DNA of 6,556 bases from Deltaproteobacteria bacterium (GTDB lineage: Bacteria; Desulfobacterota; G020345765). The DNA lies in NCBI GenBank assembly GCA_030616835.1, contig JAUWWP010000154.1:1-6556 (forward strand), given 5' to 3'. The number at the start of each line of letters is the position of its first letter. Positions within the stretch are counted from its first letter, which is position 1. Of this stretch, positions 1-5,857 are shown piece by piece. Under the pieces are notes generated by a model. It saw only the letters and a list, made by a program, of their open reading frames with translations, was not told the DNA's origin and searched no databases. A program made the position numbers and the translations under genes.

Positions 1-1100
1 TCTTCGGTAATAACCTCGCCAATCAATGCCTGCTCAGAATCACCCGGATTTTCCTGGGTGCCGGCATCTGTCTCCGGCGGACTACCAAGTATTCCCTTCC
101 CTCTTTTCTCTAAATTGTCCTTAAGATCTTGAATTAACTTTTTGGGGGAGAGGGGCTTTTCCGAAAGATAGGCCGGACAGTTATCCTGACAGCGCCCGCA
201 GCGAGTGCAGGCGTCCAGATCAAAGAGCTGCTTCCAGGTGAATTGCTCGATTTTGGATACCCCGAAGCTCTCTGCATTTTCAAAATCCAAAATGGGAATA
301 AGGCTCCCCTTAGGACGTAAAGATTTAAAGAAGACATTTACCGGAGAGGTAAGGATATGGAGGAGCTTGGTATAAGGGATGGTGGCAATAAAGGCCAAAG
401 CGAGGATAGTATGAGCCATCCAGAGTCCGAAGTGCCAGGCCCTTCCCGCCTCGCCGCTCAAGCCCATTGTTTTGAAGGGCTTGGCCAGTAGATAACCAAG
501 AGTAGAATAGGAATACCAGTAATTATAATCAACTTCTTGGAGTTCAACTGACAAACGGATGCCTTCGACCACAAAGCCAGTGAGCAGCACCGCTAATAAC
601 ATGAGGGGAACATAGGCATCGTCCCACTGATTATCCAGGCGATCAGGTCGGATCAAGTATCTCCTGATCAGTATTAGAGCTATCCCGACAACAAAGATTA
701 TCCCAAAGGCCTCCAGGAACTGAGAGAAGACGAGGTAAATAATTCCTATTTGGAAGGGAGAGATACCAAGAGGATGAAGGATATAATGATCAGAGGCATC
801 GATCCCGGCACCGATCGAAAGAACAACGATCCCCCAAAAGATGAAGAGATGCATGATCCCGGGATAGTATTCTTTAAGGAGCCGGATTTGGGCAATCCCA
901 TGGACCAGGAAGAGCTTAATTCGCTCCGGGAGATTGTCGAACCGATTATCTTCTTGGCCAATCCTCCAGAGACGATAGCGTTGATACAGACCATAGGCCA
1001 GGATTGCCACCGCAATCGCGGAAAGAACATAATGCAATACCTGCGCCCAAGCAGGTATGTTCCAGAACACCTCCCGGACTTGCTCTTGTCGAATAGGCAT
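1..1100 (-). CDS. Membrane-bound Fe-S oxidoreductase linked to EtfAB (Etf:quinone oxidoreductase type), C-terminus beyond window
   Basis: Only the first 366 residues are in the window; the gene runs off position 1. The start is an ATG at 1100 with a strong AAGGAGG at 1110-1116. From my translation, about five hydrophobic segments (near residues 22-41, 84-104, 118-147, 164-184 and 223-245) form a NarI-like membrane domain. Histidines at 23, 67, 84, 105, 223, 230 and 248 are possible b-haem ligands. A ferredoxin-type motif follows, with C298, C301, C304 and C308-Pro in the CxxCxxCxxxCP pattern, starting a cytoplasmic HdrD/GlpC-like part. Known relatives lie beside etfBA in Geobacter and Syntrophomonas and are described as Etf:(methyl)menaquinone oxidoreductases. 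Here it follows etfB and etfA on the same strand, which supports transfer of electrons from reduced EtfAB to the quinone pool. A second cluster and the CCG domains should lie beyond the edge but cannot be seen. Family call firm; quinone partner inferred. Confidence 0.88.
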   Translation of the reverse strand, partial: MPIRQEQVREVFWNIPAWAQVLHYVLSAIAVAILAYGLYQRYRLWRIGQEDNRFDNLPERIKLFLVHGIAQIRLLKEYYPGIMHLFIFWGIVVLSIGAGIDASDHYILHPLGISPFQIGIIYLVFSQFLEAFGIIFVVGIALILIRRYLIRPDRLDNQWDDAYVPLMLLAVLLTGFVVEGIRLSVELQEVDYNYWYSYSTLGYLLAKPFKTMGLSGEAGRAWHFGLWMAHTILALAFIATIPYTKLLHILTSPVNVFFKSLRPKGSLIPILDFENAESFGVSKIEQFTWKQLFDLDACTRCGRCQDNCPAYLSEKPLSPKKLIQDLKDNLEKRGKGILGSPPETDAGTQENPGDSEQALIGEVITE

Positions 1101-1142
1101 CTTCAATAACCTCCTTATACTCCCCTCTTACCCACCTTTCCC

Positions 1143-1192
1143 AATCCCCCCATTCCCTCCCGATGCCCATCGAGGGGGGGGTAGGGGGGATT
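1143..1192. repeat. 50-bp imperfect inverted repeat with C-tract and G-tract arms
   Basis: The outer arms are perfect: AATCCCCCC at 1143-1151 and GGGGGGATT at 1184-1192. The inner stem CGATG (1161-1165) and CATCG (1168-1172) closes on a 2-base loop, and the intervening C-rich and G-rich stretches pair with some mismatches. It occupies the 154-bp gap between etfA and the Fe-S oxidoreductase gene, whose ribosome binding site lies about 27 bp further on. Transcribed, it would form a long, very stable hairpin. No U-tract follows, so it is not a standard terminator. It could be a dispersed palindromic element or an intra-operon mRNA processing or attenuation structure; the function is unknown. Confidence 0.75.
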
Positions 1193-1254
1193 TTATCAGC
1201 AAACGCCTCCTGAACTATAAGAGAATAAGAAAGGAACAGGTAGGAGTAGCTACC

Positions 1255-2253
1255 TTACTCACTCAGAAGCTTCTTAAACTCCTCGGTCAGAATGGGCACT
1301 ACCTTGAACAAATCACCGACGATGCCGTAATCTGCCTTCTGGAAGATGGGGGCCTCCGGGTCCTTATTGATCGCCACAATAACCTTCGATGTCCGCATTC
1401 CGGCAAGGTGCTGAATCGCACCGGAGATCCCGCAGGCGATGTAAAGATTGGGGTTTACCACCTTCCCGGTCTGGCCCACCTGCATATCCTGAGGGGCATA
1501 TCCCGAGTCCACCGCTGCCCGGGAGGCCCCTACCGTGGTTCCGGGGCCGAAGACCTCGGCCAGATCCCAGAGGATCTTGAAGTTTTCTGGATCCTTCATC
1601 GCCCGTCCTCCGGAGATAATGATACCGGCTTCGGTCAGATCAATCTTCTCACTCGCTCCTTTAACGATCTCCTTGAGCGTGGCCTTCAAGCTCTCCGGCG
1701 GAACATCTACCTTGACCTTTTCCACCTCGGCCTTGCGAGAGGTATCAGGCTCAATTACTGAGAGGACATTAGGCCGGATCGCCGCCATCTGGGGTCGGTC
1801 CTCAGAAAAGGAGACCTCAATATTGGCCTTTCCCGCATAGACTGGCCTTTTTGGGGCTAAATTCTTGTTTTCATCCAGTCTTAACTCGATGCAGTCTGAT
1901 GCCAGGCCGGTGTGAAGCCGGCTGGCAATTCGGGGCAGCAGATCCTTTCCCATTGCCGAAGCCGGTCCCAGAAAGATAGAAGGCTCTCGCTCTTTAATAA
2001 GATCTACCAGAACCTTGGTATAGGCATCAGTGGTATAATCCTTGAGAATCTCATCATCGGCTACCAGCACCTTATTGGCTCCATAATGACCCAACTCCTC
2101 AGCTAAGGGCTCAACGCCCGAGCCCAAAACCACGGCTACCAGCTCTTCTCCCAGTTCCTCCACGATCTTTCTACTCCCGCTAAGCAGCTCAAATCCTGTC
2201 TTCTTTAGTTTTCCTGCCTTTACCTCAGCTAAAATCCATACACCTTTTGCCAT
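1255..2253 (-). CDS. etfA: Electron transfer flavoprotein alpha subunit
   Basis: A complete 332-residue protein, normal length for EtfA. The N-terminal nucleotide-binding-like domain begins VWILAEV. The C-terminal FAD domain carries the family blocks: SGGR at 214-217, VGASRAAVDSGY at 241-252, QVGQTGK at 258-264, GISGAIQH at 275-282, and NKDP at 296-299 with ADYGIVGD at 307-314. Together with EtfB it forms the soluble FAD heterodimer that takes electrons from acyl-CoA dehydrogenases. The ATG at 2253 has an AGGAG at 2261-2265, and the gap from the etfB stop is 15 nt, so the two are surely co-transcribed. The next gene on the strand is the membrane Fe-S oxidoreductase, the probable electron acceptor. 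I could not decide from sequence alone whether this Etf can bifurcate electrons; a membrane quinone-reducing partner argues for a plain carrier role. Confidence 0.96.
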   Translation of the reverse strand: MAKGVWILAEVKAGKLKKTGFELLSGSRKIVEELGEELVAVVLGSGVEPLAEELGHYGANKVLVADDEILKDYTTDAYTKVLVDLIKEREPSIFLGPASAMGKDLLPRIASRLHTGLASDCIELRLDENKNLAPKRPVYAGKANIEVSFSEDRPQMAAIRPNVLSVIEPDTSRKAEVEKVKVDVPPESLKATLKEIVKGASEKIDLTEAGIIISGGRAMKDPENFKILWDLAEVFGPGTTVGASRAAVDSGYAPQDMQVGQTGKVVNPNLYIACGISGAIQHLAGMRTSKVIVAINKDPEAPIFQKADYGIVGDLFKVVPILTEEFKKLLSE

Positions 2254-2268
2254 CTTATCACTCCTTTT

Positions 2269-3072
2269 CTAAATAGCCTTTGCCTCTTCCCTGAGCAGCT
2301 TTACCAACTCCTTTGCCGTCTCCTCCGGCTCTCCCTCGATCTTCTTTCCCGGCTGCTTCTCCGGAGGCAAAGAATATTTAAGAATCTTGACCTTAGCCCC
2401 CTCAGCTCCTACTTCACTCGCCGATAGTCCCAGAGCGGCCAGATCCAGATTTTTTACTTCCTTGGATTTAGCTTTCATAATACCCGGAAGCGAGGCGTAA
2501 CGAGGCTCGTTTAGACCCTTTTCCGCGGCAATGACGGCGGGTAGAGGGATCTCAAGCACCTCTTTGGCACCTCCCTCAATCCTTCGATAGGCGGTAGCCT
2601 TCCTGCCGTCATCGGCAACCTCCAGCTTCTCGATAACCATTGCCTGAGGGATATCCAAAAATTCGGCCAGGCTCTGGGCTACCTGCGCACAGTCATCATC
2701 TACCGCCTGCTTACCAAACAGGATGATATCGTAGGGAACGTCCTTCAGTGCTGCTGCCAGGGCCTTGGCCGTAGAGTAGCTGTCCGATCCCGTGAGGGCA
2801 GGATCATCGATATGGACAGCCTTATCCGCACCCATAGCCAAAGCGGTGCGAATGGCTTCAAGGGCCCTTTTGGGTCCGATACTGACAATGGTTACAGCAC
2901 TTTCCCCTTTGAATTTTTCCTTGAGCCTCAGGGCCTCCTCGACCGCATACTCATCATAGGGGTTCATCACCCACTTGATCCCCTCCTCGACAATCCCATC
3001 CGCCTCAGGGGTGATCTTGATCTTGGTTTCCGTGTCCGGAACCTGCTTCAGACAGACAACAACATTCACCAT
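2269..3072 (-). CDS. etfB: Electron transfer flavoprotein beta subunit
   Basis: A complete 267-residue EtfB, full family length. It shows the typical start VVVCLKQVPDTE, the segment NPYDEYAVEEALRLKE (37-52), the nucleotide-contact region FGKQAVDDDCAQVAQ (119-133) and the EtfB signature block EKGLNEPRYASLPGIMKAKS (184-203). It pairs with EtfA, encoded 15 nt downstream. The start is ambiguous by one codon. The ATG at 3072 lies only 3 nt from AGGAGG (3076-3081), while the next codon, GTG at 3069, has a 6-nt spacer and would give the more usual N-terminus MNVVVCLKQVPD. The gene follows fadR after 50 nt with no promoter or terminator that I recognise between them, so it should be under the FadR-controlled promoter upstream. 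The fadR/etfB/etfA clustering is also found in Bacillus fatty-acid degradation operons. Confidence 0.96.
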   Translation of the reverse strand: MVNVVVCLKQVPDTETKIKITPEADGIVEEGIKWVMNPYDEYAVEEALRLKEKFKGESAVTIVSIGPKRALEAIRTALAMGADKAVHIDDPALTGSDSYSTAKALAAALKDVPYDIILFGKQAVDDDCAQVAQSLAEFLDIPQAMVIEKLEVADDGRKATAYRRIEGGAKEVLEIPLPAVIAAEKGLNEPRYASLPGIMKAKSKEVKNLDLAALGLSASEVGAEGAKVKILKYSLPPEKQPGKKIEGEPEETAKELVKLLREEAKAI

Positions 3073-3122
3073 CGACCTCCTTGGAAAAGGGTTTTTTTAA
3101 GGTTTAGGACGGCCTACAAGCA

Positions 3123-3713
3123 TCAGCAAGTTATCCCACTAATAAAGAGATTCGTGATATGCTCGGCCAATTCAGAAAGGCTGTATTTCTTCTTTTCGGA
3201 AAGAGCCCAGGGCAGGGTAACCTCGTCCAGGGCTCCGAAAAGAGCCCTTTTGATAATCGCGGGCACTATATCCCGGCGAATCACCCCTCGGGCCTGGCCC
3301 TCCCGGATAACCGAGGAGATTAGATTGAGATAATCCCGAAACTTCACATTGTCATACTCCTTCATAAACTTATTACTCTGCCTGAGCTCGACCGTAATCA
3401 CTTCGGCCAGGTTGGGATTACCTTCAACCAGAGTAAAGTGGAGCTGAATAAATCTCTTAAGCTTGCTTACGGGGTCATTTTCCTTAGCCAACTCAGTTTG
3501 GATAAGCTTAATAAGTCTATCCATGCTCTCTTCAAAGAGATGAATGAGAATGTCATCTTTGCTTTTGAAATAAAGATAGATGGTTCCATCGGCAACATCC
3601 GCCTCTTGGGCTATCTCCGATATCTTGGCGTTGAAGAAGCCCTTTTTAGCGAAGACCTTGATCGCAGCCTCAATTATTCGCTTATGCTTATCCGGGCTTA
3701 TTTGAGTCGGCAT
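3123..3713 (-). CDS. fadR: TetR-family fatty-acid degradation repressor, FadR (Bacillus YsiA) type
   Basis: A repressor of 196 residues from the ATG at 3713. The same frame stays open to a TTG at 3740, but neither start has a clear Shine-Dalgarno and the added residues are not family-like, so I prefer the ATG. The N-terminal TetR domain covers residues 10-58, with the helix-turn-helix at ISEIAQEADVADGTIYLYFK (31-50). From memory, the C-terminal ligand domain closely resembles B. subtilis FadR: HFTLVEG near 92-98, VELRQSN at 108-114, DYLNLISSVIREG at 127-139 and LFGALDEV at 158-165. Bacillus FadR represses beta-oxidation and etf genes and is released by long-chain acyl-CoA. That role is supported here by its place as first gene before etfBA and by a near-perfect FadR-type operator over its own promoter, which implies autorepression. 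It is the regulator of the whole minus-strand unit. Confidence 0.88.
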   Translation of the reverse strand: MPTQISPDKHKRIIEAAIKVFAKKGFFNAKISEIAQEADVADGTIYLYFKSKDDILIHLFEESMDRLIKLIQTELAKENDPVSKLKRFIQLHFTLVEGNPNLAEVITVELRQSNKFMKEYDNVKFRDYLNLISSVIREGQARGVIRRDIVPAIIKRALFGALDEVTLPWALSEKKKYSLSELAEHITNLFISGITC

Positions 3714-3744
3714 ATCCAGGTATGAGGAAAATGTTGGCAAAAAA

Positions 3745-3762
3745 TGAATGATTGTTCATTCA
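3745..3762 (-). promoter_or_regulatory. FadR operator (18-bp palindrome)
   Basis: The arms TGAATGA (3745-3751) and TCATTCA (3756-3762) are perfect inverted repeats around 4 central bases. Read on the minus strand the site is TGAATGAACAATCATTCA, which matches the Bacillus FadR box as I recall it (TGAATGAMTANTCATTCA) at 17 of 18 positions; the one difference is C for T in the centre. It overlaps the expected transcription start, just downstream of the -10 box, where a bound repressor would block the polymerase. It ends 31 bp before the fadR ATG. Confidence 0.87.
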
Positions 3763-3768
3763 ATACAG

Positions 3769-3797
3769 AAATTAACATCTTGGTCTGGATTTGTCAA
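3769..3797 (-). promoter_or_regulatory. Sigma-70/A-type promoter of the fadR-etfBA-oxidoreductase unit
   Basis: On the minus strand a perfect -35 box TTGACA (3792-3797) is followed by a 17-bp spacer and the -10 box TAATTT (3769-3774). The -10 match is weak, but a TG dinucleotide sits in the extended -10 position. The predicted transcription start is near 3761-3763, inside the FadR operator, and the leader to the fadR ATG would be about 50 nt. No other promoter was seen before etfB or etfA. Confidence 0.72.
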
Positions 3798-3892
3798 GAT
3801 TTATTTCCCAGGCAAATCTCCAGAAGGGATAGCTAGTCGAGAAAGCTGGTAACCTTGAATGAATAGTGCCGGAGTGCGTTGCGTTTTTCTTG

Positions 3893-4123
3893 TCAATCCA
3901 GAATTTCCAGGGTATATCTTTTCTCCGTCTTTCCACTGGCAGCGGTTAGGATCGTTCTGATTGCCTGGATATGGTTTCCCTTTTTGCCGATAATCTTTCC
4001 CACATCATCTTTGGCTACCTTGAGCTCCAACACCGTGGCATGCTTTCCCTCAATCAGTCTCACCTCTACTTCTTCCGGCTTGTCTACCAGAGCCTTGGCG
4101 ATCACTTCAACTAGCTCCTTCAT
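3893..4123 (-). CDS. khpA: KH-domain RNA-binding protein KhpA
   Basis: A 76-residue protein, the usual KhpA size. The start ATG at 4123 is preceded by AAAGGAGG at 4128-4135. A longer in-frame reading from 4201 adds residues that do not look conserved and overlaps the promoter, so I reject it. The single KH domain has the nucleic-acid-binding GxxG loop as GKKG (46-49) within VGKIIGKKGNHIQAIRTIL (41-59), preceded by the strand ATVLELKVAKDD (29-40) and ending with YTLEILD. KhpA-type proteins are small RNA chaperones, often paired with KhpB (Jag/EloR), linked to cell elongation and division in Gram-positives. The gene usually sits between rpsP and rimM/trmD; here it is alone, with its own promoter and no ribosomal gene beside it. 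A terminator before the fadR promoter is not obvious, so some read-through into fadR is possible. Confidence 0.9.
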   Translation of the reverse strand: MKELVEVIAKALVDKPEEVEVRLIEGKHATVLELKVAKDDVGKIIGKKGNHIQAIRTILTAASGKTEKRYTLEILD

Positions 4124-4172
4124 CCTTCCTCCTTTGCTCGAACCATGAGTAAAACCATGAATAATATCCGCA

Positions 4173-4201
4173 TATATACTACTTTCTCCGGGAAATATCA
4201 A
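4173..4201 (-). promoter_or_regulatory. Promoter of khpA
   Basis: On the minus strand TTGATA (4196-4201; five of six bases of the -35 consensus) is followed by exactly 17 bp and TATATA (4173-4178; four of six of the -10 consensus). The start of transcription should be near 4166, giving a leader of about 42 nt. The leader contains a direct repeat of 8 bp (AACCATGA on the plus strand at 4141-4148 and 4153-4160), of unknown meaning. Confidence 0.7.
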
Positions 4202-4282
4202 GGCATATTTTAAAAAAAATCTTTAGAGTCTCTTCCTCTGAGCTGCAACTCTTTACCCCAAAATAATTGCAAAATGATAAAT

Positions 4283-4310
4283 GTAGGGGCAATTCATGAG
4301 TTGCCCCTAC
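4283..4310. repeat. 28-bp palindromic hairpin repeat
   Basis: GTAGGGGCAA (4283-4292) and TTGCCCCTAC (4301-4310) form a perfect 10-bp stem with an 8-base loop, TTCATGAG. Elements of this form (GTAGGGGCAA...TTGCCCCTAC) are, from memory, dispersed in intergenic regions of many bacterial genomes. It lies between two diverging genes, where a terminator for either would be out of place, and it has no strong T-run, so I call it a dispersed palindromic repeat rather than a terminator. Confidence 0.7.
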
Positions 4311-4454
4311 TTACGGTATTTGGTCGTTCCAGTTTACATTTCTTGCTTTTTCCGAGGCAATTAAATATAATTTAGCTCACAAGGCCCGCAATTTGGACGT
4401 AGCCGCTTTTTAGGTCGTGATCCTTTGGTGGTTGATAAAACTCTGCAAGATATG

Positions 4455-4572
4455 GGTTAGGTCAATCGGTTGCGGTTGCGCAGCTAGTATCGGGATTCGT
4501 ATAGGGGTTAAGGGAAAACGCAACTTAGTGACGAAAGACGAAACGAGCAGCGCAACCGAATAACGAATAACC
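4455..4572. repeat. Inverted repeat enclosing ~70 bp, possible structured element upstream of dapL
   Basis: CGGTTGCGC at 4473-4481 is the exact complement of GCGCAACCG at 4550-4558. An outer pair, GGTTA at 4455-4459 and TAACC at 4568-4572, extends the structure after an internal loop. The enclosed 68 bases are rich in ACGAA/ACGAAA units on the plus strand, and CGAATAA is repeated in tandem at 4557-4570. It could be a remnant of a small mobile element or a leader RNA structure. It lies about 100 bp before dapL and matches no RNA family that I know. Confidence 0.4.
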
Positions 4573-4586
4573 AATGGGAGTCTGGT

Positions 4587-4607
4587 CAACTTGCTCTGAG
4601 CTTGTTG
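4587..4607. repeat. 21-bp near-palindrome (GCTCTGAGC core)
   Basis: The sequence pairs CAAC (4587-4590) with GTTG (4604-4607) and GCTC (4593-4596) with GAGC (4598-4601), with TT opposite TT between them and a one-base centre. It resembles, from memory, a family of short intergenic palindromes with the core CTGAGCTTGTCGAAGG found in many bacterial genomes; the adjoining TTGTTGAAGG (4602-4611) is close to that form. An operator for dapL is an alternative but less likely reading. Confidence 0.5.
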
Positions 4608-4654
4608 AAGGAAGAGTCAACTTATTTATGCCGTCGACTATAGCCCAGAAAGAA

Positions 4655-4673
4655 AAGGAGAGGGAGTTAATTG
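4655..4673 (+). promoter_or_regulatory. Ribosome binding site and TTG start of dapL
   Basis: A purine-rich stretch with AAGGAG (4655-4660) and GGGAG (4662-4666) precedes a TTG at 4671. The triplet directly before it is an in-frame TAA stop (4668-4670), so translation cannot begin further upstream. The first in-frame ATG is codon 61, beyond the conserved GDPDQPTP motif, so it cannot be the start. TTG is therefore the likely initiator. Confidence 0.8.
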
Positions 4674-5855
4674 ACTAAGTCGCATCGATCCAAACCAGTA
4701 GGGATAGCGAAAAGGATCAGGGAGCTACCAGACTATCTTTTTGCCGGGATCGAAAGAAAAAAGGCGGAGGCCTTAGCAAAAGGTAAGAATCTAATCGACC
4801 TAAGCATAGGTGACCCTGACCAACCAACTCCTCCGAATATAATCCAGGTAATGAGGCTCGCAGTTGAAGATCCTGCCAATCATGGTTATCCACCCTATGC
4901 AGGTCTGAGCAGGTTCCGGGAGGCAGTTGCCGCCTGGTATCAAAGAAGGTTTGAGGTCAAACTTGATCCTGGTAAAGAGGTTCTCGCGCTTATAGGATCC
5001 AAAGAAGGGATAGCCCATATTCCCCTGGCCTTCCTCAACCCCGGTGATCTTAGCTTAATACCCAGCCCGGCCTATCCGGTTTATAATATCGGAACCCATT
5101 TAGCGGGTGGAGAGGCTTACTTTATGCCACTTTCCCGGGAGAAAGGGTTTCTCCCTGATCTGGAGAAGATCCCTGCTCGGGTGGCTAAAGGGGCCAAGCT
5201 GTTATTTTTAAACTATCCCAACAATCCTACGGCCGCGGTAGCCAGTAAAGAGTTCTTTGAGGAGGTAGTTAAGTTTGCTTGGCAATATGGGATCATCGTC
5301 TGCCATGATGCCGCATACTCAGAGATATATTACGATGACTATCTCCCCCCCAGCTTTCTTGAGGCTGAGGGAGCCAAGGAGGTGGGAGTGGAGTTTCATT
5401 CCCTTTCCAAGACTTATAATATGACTGGCTGGAGAATAGGCTTTGTGGTTGGAAACGCTGAGGCAATCTCTGCCCTGGGGAAGCTCAAGACCAATATCGA
5501 TTCCGGGGTCTTCTCCGCGATTCAGGTGGCGGGGATCGAGGCTCTAAACGGGGATCAGGCTCCAGTGGAAAAGATAAGATCAACTTATCGAGAGCGGAGG
5601 GAGGTTTTAGTTAAGGGTCTGCGAGAGGTGAGGCTGGAGGTAGACTCTCCGAAAGCTACCTTTTACCTCTGGATTAGGGTTCCCAAGGGTTATACCTCTG
5701 TTGGTTTTGCTGAGCACTTATTAGAAGGAGGAGTAGTGAGCACCCCGGGAAGTGGATTCGGCTCGGCCGGTGAGGGTTATGTCCGGATGACACTTACCAA
5801 AGATAAGGATCAACTTACTGAGGCAGTTGAAAGGATTAAAAAAATCGGCCTCTGA
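4671..5855 (+). CDS. dapL: LL-diaminopimelate aminotransferase (PLP, class I/II)
   Basis: A complete 394-residue fold-type I aminotransferase of normal DapL length. It most likely converts tetrahydrodipicolinate to LL-2,6-diaminopimelate with glutamate as amino donor, a one-step route to lysine and peptidoglycan precursors. The N-terminal AKRIRELPDYLFAGIERKK (13-31) and IGDPDQPTP (46-54) are typical of the DapL group. Further motifs are GSKEGIAH (109-116), NYPNNPT (181-187) with N185, D213 and Y216 for PLP contact, the PLP lysine K247 in SLSKTYNMTGWR (244-255), and carboxylate-binding R372 in VRMTL. These residues are all present, so the enzyme should be active. The TTG start is fixed by a preceding in-frame stop. 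folK follows after 2 nt. Related aminotransferases of other specificity (aspartate or alanine type) share the fold, so substrate assignment rests on overall resemblance. Confidence 0.88.
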   Translation: MTKSHRSKPVGIAKRIRELPDYLFAGIERKKAEALAKGKNLIDLSIGDPDQPTPPNIIQVMRLAVEDPANHGYPPYAGLSRFREAVAAWYQRRFEVKLDPGKEVLALIGSKEGIAHIPLAFLNPGDLSLIPSPAYPVYNIGTHLAGGEAYFMPLSREKGFLPDLEKIPARVAKGAKLLFLNYPNNPTAAVASKEFFEEVVKFAWQYGIIVCHDAAYSEIYYDDYLPPSFLEAEGAKEVGVEFHSLSKTYNMTGWRIGFVVGNAEAISALGKLKTNIDSGVFSAIQVAGIEALNGDQAPVEKIRSTYRERREVLVKGLREVRLEVDSPKATFYLWIRVPKGYTSVGFAEHLLEGGVVSTPGSGFGSAGEGYVRMTLTKDKDQLTEAVERIKKIGL

Positions 5856-5857
5856 GG

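Larger units (their letters stand above)
4202..4670. other. Gene-free divergent intergenic region between khpA and dapL
   Basis: This 469-bp stretch has no reading frame with a credible start, codon pattern or family resemblance. It lies between two genes transcribed away from each other, so it should hold their promoters. The khpA promoter sits at its left border; no convincing -35/-10 pair was found for dapL. It carries three palindromic or inverted-repeat structures, listed separately, and a stretch near 4531-4570 rich in ACGAA-like units. No tRNA, known riboswitch or other RNA family was recognised. Confidence 0.7.

Noticed and set aside
750..1109. Open frames on the plus strand (750-1109) and on the minus strand in other frames (746-1030, 946-1170) over the oxidoreductase gene
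   Set aside because: The 366-codon minus-strand frame from 1100 shows membrane segments and a ferredoxin cysteine motif, so these frames are shadows.
1239..1254. GGTAG/CTACC hairpin directly after the etfA stop as a terminator
   Set aside because: The stem is only five base pairs with no T-run, and the oxidoreductase gene downstream appears to belong to the same unit.
1057..1761. Long plus-strand open frame (234 codons) opposite etfA and the following gap
   Set aside because: It is antisense to the firmly identified etfA and has no recognisable motif; its length is explained by the codon bias of the opposite strand.
2812..3333. Plus-strand open frame of 173 codons across etfB and fadR
   Set aside because: It overlaps two genes with clear family motifs on the other strand and shows no family resemblance of its own.
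3714..3740. Extended fadR start at TTG 3740
   Set aside because: No Shine-Dalgarno precedes it and the nine added residues are not like the family's N-terminus; the ATG at 3713 is preferred, though not proven.
3784..3824. Inverted repeat TCTGGATTTG / CAAATC-T-CCAGA around the fadR -35 box as a khpA terminator
   Set aside because: The stem has a bulge and a 19-base loop, and no T-run follows on the minus strand; probably chance.
4124..4201. Extended khpA start at 4201 giving 102 residues
   Set aside because: The extension covers the predicted promoter and ribosome binding site, and KhpA proteins begin close to the ATG at 4123.
4283..4310. Hairpin as an intrinsic terminator
   Set aside because: Both neighbouring genes are transcribed away from it and no strong T-run follows on either strand.
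4388..4459. Short plus-strand frame ending in DPLVVDKTLQDMG that looks protein-like
   Set aside because: Fewer than 30 codons, no start codon with a ribosome binding site, and a stop just upstream; at most a decayed fragment that I cannot identify.
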